Translations under genes and position numbers: made by a program
Notes under the pieces: generated by a model
Told to the model about the DNA's origin: nothing
Databases searched by the model: none
What the model saw: only the letters and a program-made list of their open reading frames with translations
Origin: a virus
Length of the DNA stretch: 47,292 bases
Strand: one strand, 5' to 3'
IMG/VR virus record: IMGVR_UViG_3300005338_000016
Span: 1 to 47,292 of that record
Part shown: one piece after another, positions 46,290-47,292 of the stretch
Position numbering within the stretch: position 1 is the stretch's first letter
How the letters are laid out: every line of letters begins with the position of its first letter

Positions 46290-47292
46290 GAGTTCCAACT
46301 AAAGTATCTACCTCCACCCCGTACCCGGTTCAGCTTGGGGCACCCGCGGCTGCACCAGCTATTGTCCAGGGCGCCGGCTTCTTCGCTGAAATTGATGATC
46401 TTTCAAAACAGCTTCATGAGAACTATCAAAAGAAGCAGGCTTTTGATTTGAATGCGGCCTATACTCACGAAGTAGGTGCGATGGATCAGGACTTTCAAGA
46501 ACGGAAGGATACGACGCAGCCGGGACAGGGCTACGGTTTTGCTTTGCAAACGGCTACGGATTATGTTGCACGGCATAAAGCACTACTGGATGGCTTGGCC
46601 GCTACCAAAAAGTATACGCCGAATCAGCTTGCGCAGCTTGGAACTCAGCTAGAAGAAAAACGAAATTCTTTCATCGTTCCAGCACTTCAGTGGGAAAAAG
46701 CTGTAACCGGAACTGATACGCTGATTGGCATTAAAAATCAGGTTGATGATCTCGGCAACCAAGCTATGATGAATCCGAATAATGTAGTAAGTATTCGAGA
46801 AGGTGTCAAGCATCTGTGGGAAATTGCGCCAGGGCTGACCGCGGTCGAAAAAGCTCAAGGAATCGAAAAGGATTTGGACTCGGTGTCGCTTGCGGCCGCC
46901 GCTGGATATGCCACACATAATTCATATGAGACTATCAAGTTGTTGACGGGGGAGGACCCCCGAAATCCGCATCCAACTACTTCCGCTGGAACACCTATCA
47001 CAACTGCAGGTCTCACGCCACTTTTCGTGGCCCAAGAATCTGGAGGGAAATATACTGCGGTTAATCCGACAACGGGTGCAATGGGTAAGTATCAAGTAAT
47101 GCCAGCAACGGGTAAGGCATTAGCTGAAAAGGCCGGGCTGACCTGGATTCCCGAACTTATGACTAAGGATTCGCCAGAGGCGAGAGCGTATCAGGATAAG
47201 ATCGGACAAGCTGCAATTGATGATGCAGTGAAAGCTGGGAACGGGGACCCGGCCGCAATCTTTTCGTATTACTACAGTGGGAGCACTACTGC
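46286..47292 (+). CDS. internal virion protein with lytic transglycosylase domain, N-terminal part
   Basis: GTG at 46286 overlaps the previous stop (GTGA). Helical N-terminal region with ELSQ-type coiled coil, then an SLT domain starting near residue 240: FVAQESGGKYTAVNPTTGAM includes the catalytic Glu (QESGG), then GKYQVMPATGKALAE and, near the edge, IFSYYYSGST. The domain is cut by the window end and continues at position 3. It cleaves peptidoglycan locally to let the ejection conduit cross the wall. Together the gene encodes about 815 residues. Confidence 0.9.
   Translation, partial: MRVPTKVSTSTPYPVQLGAPAAAPAIVQGAGFFAEIDDLSKQLHENYQKKQAFDLNAAYTHEVGAMDQDFQERKDTTQPGQGYGFALQTATDYVARHKALLDGLAATKKYTPNQLAQLGTQLEEKRNSFIVPALQWEKAVTGTDTLIGIKNQVDDLGNQAMMNPNNVVSIREGVKHLWEIAPGLTAVEKAQGIEKDLDSVSLAAAAGYATHNSYETIKLLTGEDPRNPHPTTSAGTPITTAGLTPLFVAQESGGKYTAVNPTTGAMGKYQVMPATGKALAEKAGLTWIPELMTKDSPEARAYQDKIGQAAIDDAVKAGNGDPAAIFSYYYSGSTT

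Noticed and set aside
1-47292. Temperate phage functions, CRISPR arrays, single-subunit RNA polymerase
   Set aside because: No integrase, excisionase, CI-like repressor, regularly spaced repeat array or T7-type RNA polymerase was recognised on either strand.

Overview
The window reads as one almost complete genome of a lytic, short-tailed (podovirus-like) phage of about 47 kb, opened at an arbitrary point of a circular map. The gene for an internal virion protein with a lytic transglycosylase domain begins at 46286, runs off the right end, and resumes in frame at position 3. The two halves join only if a few bases (2 modulo 3) are missing at the junction. I see no integrase, lysogeny repressor, or single-subunit RNA polymerase. 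The host cannot be named from this sequence; a Gram-negative (proteobacterial) host is a reasonable guess from the T4-type lysozyme, the lipoproteins and the T7-like tail machinery.

Late rightward block (34873-47292, continuing at 3-8138): terminase small and large subunits, two proline-rich small proteins, T7-type portal, a Bbp19-like protein, scaffold, major capsid protein, Bbp16-like capsid protein, tail tubular A and B, a gp13-like protein, a gp14-like internal protein, the transglycosylase internal protein, two more large internal virion proteins, and a tail fibre that joins a T7 gp17-type N-terminus to a C-terminal SGNH hydrolase. Lysis and accessory genes follow at 8149-11970: membrane proteins, GH24 endolysin, a two-helix holin candidate, a lipoprotein and an exported repeat protein.

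Leftward early block (33073 down to 11971): dozens of tightly overlapping small genes (ATGA/TAATG junctions), among them a MazG-like pyrophosphohydrolase, an RMF-like protein and several Cys-rich proteins. Next come a UvrD-type helicase carrying an intein, a HIRAN protein, a Cas4/RecB-like nuclease, a Sak4-like RecA-family ATPase, a homing-endonuclease-like gene, a ParB-methyltransferase fusion, a family A DNA polymerase split over two genes, and a DUF3987-like ATPase.

Between the blocks, 33074-33858 is a non-coding control region. It has divergent sigma70-like promoters, 16-bp direct repeats, many TATGG/CCATA sites, and one of three genome-wide copies of a 32-bp imperfect palindrome. A short rightward early transcript (33859-34624) ends at a clear terminator.

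Most interesting: (1) a complete type II hammerhead ribozyme on the minus strand at 32856-32907, between two early genes, with every core nucleotide present; (2) a DNA polymerase whose exonuclease active site is divided between two polypeptides separated by two unrelated genes; (3) a roughly 300-nt highly structured RNA region with an internal terminator and a tRNA-like domain at 22592-22896; (4) the repeated 32-bp palindrome at three distant transcription-unit boundaries; (5) an intein with a possible GIY-YIG-like insert in the helicase.
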